Assembly: GCA_028023455.1 (NCBI GenBank)
Contig: JAQFVV010000020.1
Coordinates: 11,262,385 to 11,326,384 of the forward strand
Reading direction: 5' to 3'
Source: Epiperipatus broadwayi
Lineage: Eukaryota > Onychophora > Udeonychophora > Euonychophora > Peripatidae
DNA: 64,000 nucleotides
The position numbers were made by a program, and so were the translations under genes. The notes below the pieces were generated by a model. The model searched no databases. It saw only the letters and a list, made by a program, of their open reading frames with translations, and was not told where the DNA came from. Of the stretch, positions 35,841 to 49,311 are shown piece after piece; the stretch's first letter is position 1; each line of letters begins with the position of its first letter.

Positions 35841-36119
35841 AATCATATAAATATTTTAAAATGGTTTGCATTAAACAGTATATATTTTTAACATGTGCGC
35901 AAACATACACACATATATACACAAATATGTTCCTTTTCAAAATAGAGTTCACTGATGAAGGATGCATCATAATAAAATTATATCTTTTGCTTATAATTAG
36001 CACGTGGTAAATGTGACCAATTCAAATTAATCTATCTTTACCTTCTATTTAATAGTACTTAAATATCAGTTTACTGTTTAATATTGAATAATATGAGATA
36101 TTGCCTACAGATGAAGTAT
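35841..36119. other. AT-rich spacer upstream of the minus-strand RTE fragment
   Basis: No feature beyond the leading part of a minus-strand open frame that is not RTE-like. Confidence 0.4.
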
Positions 36120-36235
36120 CTAAAGTAAAAATTCAAATCCTGCCTTGATCAAAAAAAATTTCTAAGGTTTATCTAAGCCAGACTTTTGAATCCCAAGTTA
36201 CTGGCATTGTAGGAAGATACACTAACTACTATACC
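36120..36235 (-). repeat. tRNA-derived SINE head
   Basis: The reverse complement starts TTTTGGTATAGTAGTTAG (A box TGGTATAGTAG, a full match to TRGYNNARNNG), continues TCTTCCTACAATGCC (anticodon-arm region) and has a B-box-like GGGATTCAAAAGTC. It resembles the minus-strand SINE head at 2.2 kb. No TSD identified. Confidence 0.6.
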
Positions 36236-36459
36236 AAAAAATACTTCATATAAATATTTAAGTTTGTGTGCATCTGCTAAAAAGCTTTTTATTTTTTTTA
36301 ATTCAACATTTTCCCTGATGATTATAATAAGATTAATATTGCTTCAGAATTTCAATAATGCTACAAGAGTTAAAGGATGTAAAAATAAAGTAAGATAAAA
36401 GAAAAATGCTAATAAGTCTAAACCTAGGTACAATGGTTTTCAAAAAAAAAAAAAAACGC

Positions 36460-36870
36460 ACTGTTAATAACTAACTTGAAGCATTTAACAAGTATATATG
36501 CTTAATGGTTGTATTATTAATACAAATGAAAACATAATAAATAAAATTAATCATATAATGGTACTTAAATGAAACACTTTTGATAAACTAAAGGGAAATA
36601 TGTTAAATGTTTGGAAAAAAAAATTTTTTTAATGTGCTTTATTAATTTTTATTTATGGATATGAGACATGAAAACTTAATAGAAGAATAGACCACACAAC
36701 ATAATATGGAAAGGCATAATGGAATTATCAAAGAAGAATTGAAAGAAAAATACATGAGTTAGAGAATAAACATATATTGCTGACAAAGAATTAAAGAACT
36801 GAAATGAATTGATAATTGAAAGCAACAGAAATTATAAGTGAGAAAAATAGATAAATTTTAGTGGTGGTGA
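36460..36870 (+). pseudogene. RTE-type LINE fragment (post-RT region)
   Basis: Starts with a segment reading LEAFNKYI (counterpart of LEEVNNYKYLG), then sequence equivalent to 'INTDgNi...INh...g', NETLLIN / FDKLKGNML in alternate frames, and the 'YG.ETWTLNRR' region near 36650-36680 (ATGGATATGAGACATGAAAAC). It then passes 'RR...N...lr..t.itD' and KELKN*NEL, equivalent to 'IERIKKLKW'. It ends before the C-terminal motif. Many stops. Confidence 0.65.
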
Positions 36871-37359
36871 AAAGTATAAGTTATGAACTAGAATAACTGG
36901 ATAAAATCTATTATCATCAACAAATAATTTATTCAAAGATATTTTAATCATAGATGCTTTAAATGTTTAATTTGAAAATATAACGATAAGTTTCACTTCA
37001 GATTTTATTTGACTGAATTCTAAGCTAAAATGGCTGTATCTTTTTTGAAAAAATGTTAAAGATAGTACTTTTATTCTACATAGAAAAATTATTTTTTAAA
37101 TAAAAAATGGAAATAACAAGACAAAAAAGAAGAAATATAAACAAATTAATTCTAAGGGTTTGATGCTGTAGAATAACTTGAAAAATGCTCCACGTAAGTT
37201 CCTAAAGATCAATATTGTAAAATTATAAATATTTATGTATCATTGCTTAATTTTGAAAGCAAAAAAAAAACACTTATAATTTTTTTATTTATAACTATTA
37301 TTTATTATTAATGCTAAAAATCTTTTTAAATTTTGTAAAGAGAACCAATTTCTGAATCT
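36871..37359. other. AT-rich spacer
   Basis: No recognisable feature. Confidence 0.4.
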
Positions 37360-37500
37360 CATGGTGTATTAGTTATTACATCTTAAATAGAGCCAAGCTC
37401 ATATTCAAATTTGGCTAACCATTTAGTATCTAATTACTATTAATTGGTGAGAAGCATTGTAAGTTAATCTGATTAGTCAGTAAAAGAGGTGATGTGTTGG
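37360..37500 (+). repeat. Decayed tRNA-related SINE
   Basis: A-box-like TGGTGTATTAGTTATTAC near 37362-37380 and B-box-like TATTCAAATTTGGC near 37412-37425, followed by AATCTGATTAGTC, similar to the body of the 1.3- and 2.0-kb repeats. Diverged; boundaries approximate. Confidence 0.4.
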
Positions 37501-39209
37501 CTGTGGTGTCATATTCTAGTGAATATCAAACTCATGTTTCTCTATAGTTTCATGTTTTACATTATCAAAATATATAGATATAGTAAACCATCATATCATC
37601 TCCATTTTCTTCGAGGGATTTTTCTTACTATTTAAACTATTTTTTTAAAAAACATTTAAAATCTGTCACTAAAAAACTTAAGTTGTTCTTAAGACTCAAT
37701 CAAACTTTTACTTAAAAAAATTATTACATTTTTTTCTAATTAATTTTTGAATAAATATTTTCCAAAAATGTTTTCACTTTATTTAGTTTGTCAGAAAATG
37801 ACATCGTTATATGTTTATTTTTCTTGAAATCAAATTTATATTTGGAAAATTGTAAATTATCAAAAAAAAAAAAAAATCATGCTTTTATCTTTTTTTAAAT
37901 TAAAAAATAGAACAACCATGCCTGTCAACAATTTGAAATATATCTTATCTCTATGAAGAATTCCATAGTGATTCGTATTTCTGTACAAATCATTACATAT
38001 ATAACTTTACCCAATAGCAAACTCCATTGATTCCCCATAATAATAAATAAAAAATTTGCATAAAAAAATAAGCAATTATAATAATGAGTTCTATTAGAAA
38101 AAAATAATTTATCTTAAATTCAAAAAACTATATTAGAAAAAAATGAAATTTTGAAAAAAAGTGTTATTTAATAAATAAACATTTTACTCAACATATTAAT
38201 TTCCTGTAGGTAAATATATTGTATAAAAACATTTCAGTAACTGTAACTAAAAAAAAAAAGATTATTTTTTTCATTGATAGTCCACCATTTTGCTTTTTAC
38301 ATAGCCAGAAAATATTTCCTAAATCATAATTCATTACATTAAAGCATGTAAAAAAAAAAAAAAAAAGAACTACAATATATATTTTAAAATTAAAATATAA
38401 TTAATGTACATTTTAAAATTTATTTTGGGTGCATTTTATGGAAGGTTTTTATTTTTATAATATTTAACCAATAAAATTGTGAATTTTTTTTTTTTGCAGT
38501 ACTATTTTTTTTTTTTAAAAAAAGCAACAATTCATAAATTTATTTGCTTTACATGAATGAATACACTTGAAATTAAACAAAAATTAGATAAAGAAATGTA
38601 ATGTATAATTCATGGTGGTAATTTTAGTAATGTAAATGATTAAATATTTTTTGCTAATTTATGGTTACAATAGAAGTTGCCATTATCTTAATTTTTTTTT
38701 ATTGGTTTTTAACTTTTTTTTTTTTTATTTTTTTTTTTTTTTTTTTATATATTTTTTATATACACCACAAAATACTAAATTTTTAGTAGAAATTTTTTAA
38801 AAATAACCCGTTTTCATTATATGTTATAAACAAATAATGAAATTAGTGATTTAAAATTAAGCAAATAAATGATATTTTTAACTATTGTTTAGTAATTTTT
38901 GATCATATAAAGTTGATTATTAGTTGCATAATTCAACTAATCATTTTTTACTTCAAAATAACTTACAATTATGGTAACTTCAATAATAAACATGTACATT
39001 GTACTAAGAAAAGTGTATTTATTGGTTCTAACATAATACGCTAACTTCTGTTAACATATTAAGCTAACTTGTAATCATAATTATAGCAACAACAGTTCAA
39101 GAGAATTACACGATTTGTAGAAGTGGAGATTTACAATGCATTGATTATAAAATGTAAATGAGTTGATTTACATAATCCACTTTTTTGAAAGGGGGGTTCA
39201 GAACTTTTT
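37501..39209. other. Very AT-rich spacer with long A and T runs
   Basis: Homopolymer-dense, including a T-rich tract at about 38714-38756. No gene is supported. Confidence 0.55.
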
Positions 39210-39900
39210 CTTATTGATGGCATTCATACTATTAGTGATGTGCTAGGCCTCTTTAACTTTTATGTTTCACATCATTTCTCTCAGAGTAGACACCACTAAT
39301 AGGGTTTGGACATGGAACCATCTTGGTTTTATGCTTAAAGAAAATAGATCTAACTTCAGCATTGGTTTTAGCCCTATTGTACTAATATTTGTGCTATGCT
39401 ACTCTTGTAGTAAGATTGGCTCTGGATTCACCAAAGTAAATAGTGTTGTAGTTTGTGTTATTGCTTGTAGTTTTGTACACAGACTGGAAAACTTGCTCTG
39501 GGGGTATTTTTAGTGTTATTAATTAAGCGATTCAAGGGGGTGGGGGTGCAAAAACTTATCTACATGTTTTCAAACAAATTTTGCATATGCTGTGGGTTGA
39601 ATAAGATATATGTCCAGCATTTTTAATCTTCTAGCATAGGTCTGTTCCTAATTTTGGCATAGAATGTTTTAATGACAGTAATGGGTGCTATGTGTTTGTA
39701 TCCAATGTAGGCTGTGTCTTTAATGTATATGTCTATGTTCATTTTCTTGTCAGATTTTCATAGGTTGTAATTTCTATGCAGAAATGCTTTGAAGTCTGCA
39801 AATTTATGAATGGTTGGCATTAATAATGCAGGAATATTATGCTCCCACATGGACAGTAATTCACTTGACAGTCATCTCACTGAACATATAAATCAAGAAA
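39210..39900 (-). other. Coding-like relic of unknown type, minus strand
   Basis: This block is richer in G+C than its flanks and gives protein-like minus-strand pieces. Upstream part (about 39860-39620): LSMWEHNIPALLMPTIHKFA and KKMNIDIYIKDTAYIGYKHI, separated by a stop. Downstream part (about 39490-39250): IYFGESRANLTTRVA followed by EVRSIFFKHKTKMVPCPNP with stops between. The first of these recalls the 'yiGEs.r.l..Ri..H' pattern of GIY-YIG endonucleases in Penelope-like elements, but the catalytic pattern is not clear and no RT is seen. The plus-strand 83-codon frame at 39262-39513 is probably its shadow. Confidence 0.25.
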
Positions 39901-42428
39901 CTTTGTCTTTTAGTATATCTTCATGTTTTGACTGTATTTTATAATTACCATGATAATTTTTTTGTCACAAGCAAAAGAACATTCATAAGAATTTTTGATT
40001 ACTTATTGTACTAAATAAAATTGGCTTTTTTTTTTGCTTTTGTAATTGTTAATGATGAAAATATTAACAAAAGCATTATCTGTCTTGCAAGGACACTGGA
40101 TGAAAATTGGATGAAGTACATTACTCATATGTACTGAACATTTTTTTTAATGAATGTTACTATTTTATCTTTGGATGATGAAGCTTTGATGAAATCACTA
40201 ACCTATATCAATCTTATAAAATGGCTGCCATTTTCAAAACATAATGGTTGTTTTTAAAATAAAAGTTTGAAAATTTTTTTTGAAGAAATTACAAGAGTAA
40301 ATAAGTGGGAAGAAATTGATACGATTATTAAGGCGAATCTTCACATAAAAGTCCTTTATTAACAGGACAAAGATATATAATCCTTTTCTTCACAGATGCA
40401 TTCAAAAAGAAAAATATACATATTAAAAGTAATGAATAACGTTTGTCGTGAAATCAAGCTGCCTTTATTTTGTACTGGTTTGAAATTTTAATTCTCACAA
40501 AAGCATTTATGGACTAAGAAAAGTTTATTTAATGAATAAAAGTACTTATTATTATAAAGATGCAAAATTTTAGTTATAAATACTAAAATTCAAATTATTT
40601 ATTTACCTATAAACCTAAATTCAACTCATTTAATTGATAAAATATCCTAAATCATGAATATTTAAAGAAAACTATTGAATGAAAACTTCAATTGGAATTC
40701 TCTTCATATTTTGAAATCAACAATTTAAAAATAATTGTATTAATAGATTAGCTTCTTACCTGTTCTTTAAAAATAATTAAATTATTGCTTACAATTTATA
40801 ACTCATTTTAAATATAGTATGTATCATTTATTACTTGTTAGTATTTTTAAAAGCTTCTTTATATTCTGTAATTTATATTTTAAAATTCGCTTTTTGAAAA
40901 AAAATTCAAAAATTATGATTTTCAATTTAAATATAATATATATATATATATATCAATAAGTTGTTTCTATATTAAAAAAAAAAGTTTGTGAATAGTATCT
41001 TACGTTAAACTTTTAATCTCTCTCACTATAAAAATATGCAATTGGAATAATTTTAGTATGTATCCCTATAGCTATATATAATCCTTAAACACTTTCCTTT
41101 ATTTCTGCTATTTTCATATACAATATTGCAATTCAAATAATACTTTTTACACTGTTTTCAGCAAAAAACTTTATTATTGTTATTATTATTAGTTTCGATT
41201 TTATCTAGCAGTCTTCATCTGAAAAAAAATGTATAAGAAGAATTATTTGAGTTGCAACATTGTATATGTCCCCTTATAGTTAAACATTTCTTTTATCCAG
41301 ACAAAAATGAAACAAATTTATATTTTTATAAACAATCATTGTCATTATTATAGAAAGAGTAATAATTAACTTAAGTATCATTTTTTATTTTATCTTAAAT
41401 ATGCAAATGTTTTTTTAAAAAAATCATTACAAATAAATATATTAATAAATACTAAACACACATTTTAAAATAAAATTTAAAAATAAATAAAAGTAAATCT
41501 TATAATTAATAAATTTAACAGGTACATTTCTATTTTATTTTTTGATGGATTATATTTTTTTCCTAGGAAAAATAATATTTAGTAAAACTTTTTTTAAAGA
41601 AAAAGTTGGGTAGGTTGGAATTTATCTCTAAATCAGCTGGCATAAAGTTTTAAAAATACATTTTGGTAAAAAAAAAAAAGTTAATTATTATTATTTTGAG
41701 TATCTAAAAATAATACATATAAAAATTAAAATCTTCATTTGATATTTGTTTGTTTTCAGCAACAATATAGATGCTTTAAAGATATAATTGAGGGAATGAG
41801 GTGATAAAAATGTACCATGAATAAATTATTTTCCAAACCAGAAAAATTTCTAACCTAGGAAGGCTAAATATGTGGAATAGATAGTATCTTATTTGAAACC
41901 AAAACTACTACTATATATAGGAATATATTAAGTACATATAACTTAATGTATATGTAAATCAAATAAAAGTAACTATACTTTTGGGAGCTATTAATAAATA
42001 GGATTCGTAGACCAATAAATAAGAGGAATTTTTTATATTTATTGACATATGATGAGTGCTCTTAGAAGTATAATTACTTTGATTTAATTTACATGTATAT
42101 GAATAATAACATTTTAATAAGTCCAACATACAAATTTCATTTACTGACCTAACAAAATAAATAATAACACAATCAGTTTTACATTATCAAACAGAATTAA
42201 CATGATAACAGACAGCTGGACTTAAGAAATATTTATCAAAATCATAAGAAAGCAGACATCAATAGTAACCATTAAAAACCTCTAAAAATGTTTTGTTGAC
42301 CTATTACAATTTAATAGTATATAAAAAGAAATATAATCATAATTTTGTAACTCTGAGCAATTAGCAATACATGTATAAATAGCACTTCATAATTATTTAT
42401 TATTAAATTAACTAAATATTTAGACAAA
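39901..42428. other. AT-rich spacer
   Basis: TA tract near 40935-40953; otherwise nothing recognisable. Confidence 0.5.
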
Positions 42429-42540
42429 TGTAAAATTAATTGTATGCAATAATAAAAAATGATTAAAATAAATTTAATAATTGTAAAATTAATTTCCTTA
42501 CAATAACAACAACAATAAAAAAAATGATTAAAATAAATTA
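42429..42540. repeat. Imperfect tandem duplication, ~53-bp unit
   Basis: TGTAAAATTAATT starts at 42429 and 42482, and both units end with ATGATTAAAATAAATT. The second unit has gained a short ACAACAACAATA stretch. Confidence 0.7.
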
Positions 42541-43109
42541 CCTGTTAATTTAGAAAACCATTATACACCCAAGTAAAAGAATGCTATTATTTTGATTTTT
42601 CTTATTACCTGTCGTTGCACATATTGATGATATTTATACCATATACCCAAGTCTGCATACAATTTTAGGACTTGTTTGAAGTAACAAATAATTTTTGAAT
42701 ATATTAAAAAATCATATATACTTTATTTATTTAAAAATCAATATGCATAGATCCAATATACTTCATAATTCTTCTATTCTTTATTTTTAAATATCTATGC
42801 ATTATTGCCAACCAATAGGCACTCTGACACATCTAAATAATTTATATTTAAAAAAATGTGTAATTAATATATATATATATTACTTTAGACATTTGACATA
42901 ACTGATAAATATAATAAATGCATATAAATATATGCAAAATAATAAACATGATTGCATTAAGTTATGATAAAATACCATTAATCCAAAATCTCTGGTTCCA
43001 TGACTTTTTTACATTCTTTACCTTCTCATTGCAAATTTAAATTCTGCTAAGAAACAAAAAGATAGCACAATGCAATTAGGCTTATTAATTAAAAATAATC
43101 TAAGGATTA
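42541..43109. other. AT-rich spacer
   Basis: TA tract near 42869-42880; no gene. Confidence 0.5.
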
Positions 43110-43225
43110 GTTACTTGGAAGTTTATAAGGAATTTGAGCACAGGAAGAGACAGATGGAGTTGGGGCATGTCAAAGACTTTGAGCTCCAAAGTCTGCAATT
43201 GCATCATTATGCCAACCCATGTTGG
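43110..43225 (-). repeat. Dispersed repeat related to 53.6 kb
   Basis: GAGTTGGGGCATGTCAAAGAC, CTTTGAGCTCCAAAGTCTGC and ATTATGCC follow the same order as GAGTTGGGTCATGACC, CTTTGAGGTTCAAAATCTGC and CACTAAACC at 53.6 kb. Likely an old tRNA-derived repeat, recognisable only by the pairing of the two copies. The 76-codon frame at 43070-43300 crosses it. Confidence 0.4.
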
Positions 43226-45405
43226 TGTTTAAATTTTTTCTCACATTTAATTTTATTTGTCAATAATATGCAAACTAATTTATTTTTTGTAAAAGATTAA
43301 AAATCATCTCTGACATTTTATATCAATAATAACAATTTTTGAATAATAGATATTTGGATTAATTGTATTCTACCAATATTCTAAGCAATTTTATGACCAA
43401 TAAAATTATTCTAACATATATATATTACTTACCAAAATTTAAATCTTACATAAATATTTTTAAAATTATAACATTAAAAATTGCTGATGATAATGATTCT
43501 TTTTATACACACACATATATAAACAACCTTTACAACTTACACAGGTTTTATTATTTTAAATTACCTTTATTTTCTTAGCTCGACTCATCTACTTGCTAAA
43601 GAAGCAGAGATTGAGATAAATTTTATTACAATAGAAATGTGCTAATCAGGAGGGAATAATGAATTTTTAATAACATTGCAAAATTTTAAAAAAACTCCAC
43701 AAAAAAAAAATAATACCTTACTAAAAGACAATTTTTGACTAAGGATAATAATTAATACTAAAATAATCTATGTTAATAAACATCATTCCAAATAGTTATA
43801 AAGATCATCTAACATGAACCAATAAAACTGTAGAGATATCAATTGCAGTATGTAGTGAGAGAATACTATATTTTATAAATAACTTGAATACAGAATTGAA
43901 TAAAATTAAAATAAAAAATAATGATATTAACTGAGTTCATTAAAGCTTATGGAACATTGTTCATTATGAATAACAAAATTTACAAAAAAAAAAAAAAAGA
44001 GTGGAAAGGTATATTTTATATGCATGTAAACACACATTTTATATTGACAATACCTAAATATAAACACACATAATTATTCAACATATATATATAACATTTT
44101 AAAACTATTACAAATATATTCACAAAAATTTGAAAATTTATACTCACATCCATTCATCCATTTATTTATTCACTTTCATATAAGATTATATATATTTAGA
44201 CATAATTCAACTATATATACCACTGATGAATTTTAAAAGGTCTTAAAAATACCGATGATTGAATCTAATCCAACTGGAAGATTGAGCACTTTATTCCATA
44301 ATGTTGAAGGCTATTTTGCAAAAATAATAAAATAAAATGAATAGAATCAAACAAAAAAGGAAATTTTAAGCAAAAAATAAATAAATTCTTATAACAATAA
44401 ACATTTCTCATTTTTTTTAGATGTTTGGTTTTGTAAGTAATTCAGAATTAATTGAAATAAATAAAGAAATCCATTTGATGTATTAATATCCTTTCAATGA
44501 GCAAAACAATCCGCAGTTACTCCAAACAGATATATTACATCTATCCGTAGTTAATAAACGTAGTATTATTTATAATGCACAAATCCTGATACTGACATAG
44601 ATGTTGATCCATATAAACCTTATTCATTAGATGAAGTACTTTTAATTAACATATTCTAAATTCGTAGATCACACGCCATCCATGAATTTAGTCACCCGAG
44701 TTCATTCTGTTGAAGAATCAAAACACAATAGTCCAATGGCATACAATAAAAACAGCTCCATGATTAATAAATAGATAAAAAAAACATAGATTTCAACTAA
44801 TTATATATATAATTACCTACTATAATACTAAGATAATTATCGAATAAGAGCAGAAAGAATAGAGTTCAATAATAAAACAAAAATGATCAAATTAGCATTT
44901 AGTTTACCAAATGTTATATTAAAAGCTAAACATATAATAATGATTATTATTCAAATTCAAAAAACACCAGCTACATAGTACATTACAAGAAATTTAAAAA
45001 AATAAAGAAATTATAACCAAAACATATACATATATTTTATCAGCATCCAAATAAAATCTTAAAAGAGAAAAGTTTGATGCAATTGTGAGATGAATATTTA
45101 ATTTAAGAATAAAATATTTAAAATATAGACAACAAATAAATCAGATAAACATTGGCTTTCAAGTTAATTATATATAATCTCTAAAACTTACCTCTGTGTC
45201 TTTGTGTAGCTTTATCAAACATGAGCATTGCGTCTTCTATCTTAAATATATATATATAAAAGAAAACTTAATGAAAAAAAAAAAAACGTACATATTTATA
45301 AAAAAAATATTCATAATTATACAAATAGAAGGCTACCTGAAAAAAATACAGGAAAATTACAATGTATGGCATATATAAATATATTAAAAACTACAGCTAT
45401 TATTT
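43226..45405. other. AT-rich spacer
   Basis: No supported gene. The frames at 43363-43578 and 45196-45378 are low-complexity. Confidence 0.5.
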
Positions 45406-45500
45406 TCTCATGTGTCATAGCATCAGCCGGGAAGCGAACCCGCTAACCCGGGACAACTGCTTGTAAAGCAGCCGTCACTGACCTCTCGACCACCAATATA
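45406..45500 (-). mobile_element. tRNA-derived SINE (TAC-loop subtype)
   Basis: The reverse complement reads TTGGTGGTCGAGAGGTCAG (A box), GGCTGCTTTACAAGCAG, CCCGGGTTAGCGGG with an inserted A near the start of the B box GGTTCGCTTCC, then CCGGCTGATGCTATGACACATG. The tail is weak (a short mixed T tract on the plus strand). TSD not resolved. Confidence 0.8.
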
Positions 45501-45769
45501 TGTAAATGACATTACTAATCATTTACATATTTAGTGAAAGGCTGTTATTATTAAAGAGTTTGCTTGGATTAGGGCATTGATAAGTTTATAATATATATGT
45601 CTGAATATTAAGCTCTCTAAAATTAAGTTGGATAATATAACTACAGCAAAAATAATTATGATTAAGTAATCAAGAAACAATGTAACATGTGAGGTCATCA
45701 ATTTTATTCAATTAATTTAACATGAGTTCCCTCCCATTCAATTTTGAATTAATTTAGGAACTTAACTCT

Positions 45770-48315
45770 TACTCTGCTAAACAAGATACAGCACAAATAG
45801 TGGAAGCACAAGTATAATAGCATTATAAATAAAAAGTGGAAGAAAAACATTGTGGAGATTGATGGCATATCAGACAGAATGGCAATATTAGCTATTCAAC
45901 TGAATGAAAGATAAAAACAGGCAAAACATACAGTAGCGCCACTCAGTGCAAGCCAGAGTAATCAATGGATGCAAGAAATGGTGATCATGTTATGAATGAA
46001 AGATACCAAATGTAGATCATTTAAGTTTATACCTTAATAAGTTGTCTTTGTAATGAAGAGGTAGAATATTTTTATATGGATGTACAAAATGCTTTTGATT
46101 AGACCAAATAACATTTTGAAATTATCATGGACGAATTTTAATGCTAGAATTGGTAAATGATTAAAAGATGAAACTGAATTTGGTTAGAATAGAAATGGAG
46201 GGTACAGAGACTTGATGAAAGTGGCACAAAAAAATCACTATAAATAATACATTTAACACGTATACAGTACTAAGAAAAGCTTATTTAATACACATAATGA
46301 ACTCTTTCTTTGAAAAAAAAAAGCTAAATGGAAACAGAAACTTCTAAATAAAGTACAGCAGAATTGTAATATATTTTGACCAATAGAAAGTATATGTTTC
46401 AAGATTGTAATATTCTTATATTCAATACAGGAATGACCATTAATTAGTGAGATGAGCAAAACTAGAGGTACAAAAATTATTAACAAAGTCAATATTAACA
46501 GATAATATTGCTAAAACATCAGAAAGAGTCCAATGAATTGAATATTAATAGATTTTGAAGGTGGTTCAAATTTGGATGAAATCAATAAATATATTCTATT
46601 AAGAACAGCAAGTAGGATAACTAACACACACACAAACAGCAAGATATCAGTAAATTATCCACTGAGTCAAAGCAATGAAGAAAAGTAAGAAAATAAAAAT
46701 ATATAAAAATGATCCCTAAACAAAAATTGAATATCTAAAGTTTTAATGATAGAAAACAATATAATTGTAAACTAGGAAGGAAAGCTATAGGAGAAAAGTC
46801 TCAGAAGTGCTAAACATCTTGGTATTAGTAGAAAAGTTGTTTCTAGAGTAAGAACAAAAGATGGAATTATTACTAAAAAAAGAAGAAATGATGTCATGAA
46901 ATGAGTGGAAGACTTCTATAAAAGACTATATAGTAATAAAGAAAAAGAAAACAAAGTATCTCTTATAGTTATTACATCTGAATTGATCAGAATTTTATAT
47001 GAAGAAGTGAGATATTCAATTAAATCTTTGAAGAAAAAAAACTTTCCAGGAAATGATGAAATTATTATGGATATATTAAAAGAAGCAGGTGAAAAAATAG
47101 AAAAATTGGTGGCAAAATTATATAACAAACATCAAAATGATAAAGATGTACCAGATGTGTGAAAGAATGCAGTTCTACTATTAAAATTTGAAAAAGATGA
47201 CAAATAAGATATTGGAAACTACAGACTTATTAATTTTCTATCAGTTCTATAAAATATCTTGACCAACCAAAAAAAAAAAACAAGCTGGATTTGAAAGCGG
47301 TTTTAGCATAGTGGATCATATCCAAGTATTGAGAGAAGTTATAAAAAGACCAATATGATATGAGATGCCTCTATGCTGCTTTAGACTTGTAGATTATAAA
47401 AATGGATTTGATTCTATAAGCATTTGTACAGAGATTAAAGTATTGGATAATCAAGATATAATCCCAGGATAATGGTTATATTGTGAAGAATATTTATCAA
47501 ACAGTAGCAGCAGTAATTAGATTACATAGTGATATTAAGAAGATTAACATTATGAAGTATTTTGTGGATTGAAATGGGAAGCTAATGGAGGAAAAATGAA
47601 ATGGGAATGTTTTTAAGCCATCTAGATTTTGTAGATGATATGGTTATTTTTAAAAATAATGCTTCAGAGCTTCAGGAAATTTTGCAAAAGGTATCAGATG
47701 AAAGTAAGAAAGAATGACTAATAGTAAACACTAAAAATACTAAAGTAATGTTTAATGGATTTTTACAGAAAAAAATAAAAATGAATAGTGATGAATTAGG
47801 GAAGTTAACAACTATAAATACCTTGGTCAGATTATTAATACAGATGAAAACAGTGAATGAAATAATCATAAAAGCTTTGATAGAAAGAAAGTTTTTAATT
47901 GATGTCTTTTACAAATTCTTATGGATCTAAGACTTGGACACTTAACAGAAGAGCAATATAGAATTCAGACCATTCGATGAAGTATGGAGAGTTATATGTT
48001 AGGAGTAACAAGAAGGAACTGAAAATATAATACATAGATGAAAAAACAACCATATATCACCGATTTCATTGAAAGAATTAGAGACTGAAATGGATCTGGG
48101 CTGCACTTATTATCAGAAAAGATGATAATAGATGAACAGATTAAATTTTAAACTGAATCTCAAGAGATTTAAAAAAATACAGAAATATATGTCATGTGAA
48201 ATGGATGAATAAAATAAGAAAGTTTACTGGTGTGATGTGGAAAAGAGACTAAAGATAAAAAAAAACTGGATTAAACTTAGAGACCATCCTGCAGTGGGTT
48301 GATAATGAATGATAA
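45770..48315 (+). pseudogene. RTE-type LINE copy B, decayed
   Basis: A longer RTE copy on the plus strand. The endonuclease segment is damaged (FNARIG near 46136-46156). The linker and start of the RT are readable at 46905-47162 as an 85-codon frame: EDFYKRLYSN, VRYSIKSLKKKNFPGNDEII, then DILKEAGEKIEKLVAKLYNK. QAGFESGFSIVDHIQVLREV follows at about 47280-47340. The catalytic box reads FVDDM near 47628-47642. The 'YLGQIINTD'-type segment is readable near 47818-47850, and the C-terminal and TGATAATG tail region ends near 48315. Stops and frame changes are frequent. It serves as the reference for the insertion sites in copies A and C. Confidence 0.8.
45901..46005 (+). mobile_element. 79-bp element with perfect 13-bp TSD inside RTE copy B
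   Basis: TGAATGAAAGATA occurs at 45901-45913 and 45993-46005. The 79-bp insert (45914-45992) reads AAAACAGGCAAAAC, ACTCAGTGCAAGCC, GTAATCAATGGATGC and GGTGATCATG, as in the related elements at 12.75, 49.3 and 51.4 kb. Copy C (about 60674-60700) passes from TTATTCAACTT directly to ATATCAAATG without the insert, so it provides a paralogous empty site. Confidence 0.8.
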
Positions 48316-49311
48316 TGAAAAATCCTAAGATAGTTTAACATAGTGGTAAAGTGAAGGAGATCAATTATTAACTGTGTAAAATTAAAAAATCCTCAGATTA
48401 ATGAATTTAAAGAAAGTGTCATGTTCAACCTAATTTTGGGTGTTCTAACAAATGATAACATTTGATTGTCAATGGAATTTTATAATTGCTTGCCATCCCC
48501 AATCCCCTTAAACATGGTTTATTCTATTATCTTAAATACAAAGCTATTTTACAAAGTAATGAATCTACCATATATCATAAATATTTAAAAAATGAAACAA
48601 TGAAATGAATTCTATAATTTTCAATATACCAATATATAAATAAATAAAAACTATTAATAAAAATCTTTGATTGGATATATGTAATTATAGAGGTCCATTT
48701 CAAGACATTAATTTAATTTAATTACAAGATATTTAACTATAACTGGTGATCCTCAACATATTTAAAATGACTTTTAATATCTAATTGAAAAAAAAAAAAG
48801 TCTCAAATATTCCCTCATAATATGCCAACTAAATACAACAGCTGAGACTAGCAAATCAAGAGTAAGCTTGTGGTTAAGATCTGTAGAGGTCTCTGCCTGC
48901 ATATTTTCAAGTGCACATGCTTAAAGGTTTATTGCCTTAGTAAATATACTAGATATGTAATTTTTAGAAGTTACTATCCAATTTTAATTAATAAATGTCA
49001 ATACATCTTCCTCATCATATAAACAATGATTCATCATGTGGATTTTTTTTCTTTTTATAGATCCATACAATTCGATAACTCCAGGCTAAACAATCTATGT
49101 CCCTCATTCGAAACCAATTTATCAATCTTTTTGGCTAAATCAAATGATAAATTTGTATGTTTACCAACTGCTGCTTAATAAATTATGCAACCAAAATCTA
49201 TTATAAAATTGCCAGGTAAATCTTCTTTATACATATTTAAAATTTCCAAAAATCTTTGGCACCCATAACAACTAATAGCTTAATACTTAAATAAATATTT
49301 TATTAAACAAC
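48316..49311. other. AT-rich spacer
   Basis: No gene or clear repeat. Confidence 0.5.

Noticed and set aside
46916-47128. Minus-strand 70-codon frame
   Set aside because: Antisense shadow of the RTE frame at 46905-47162.
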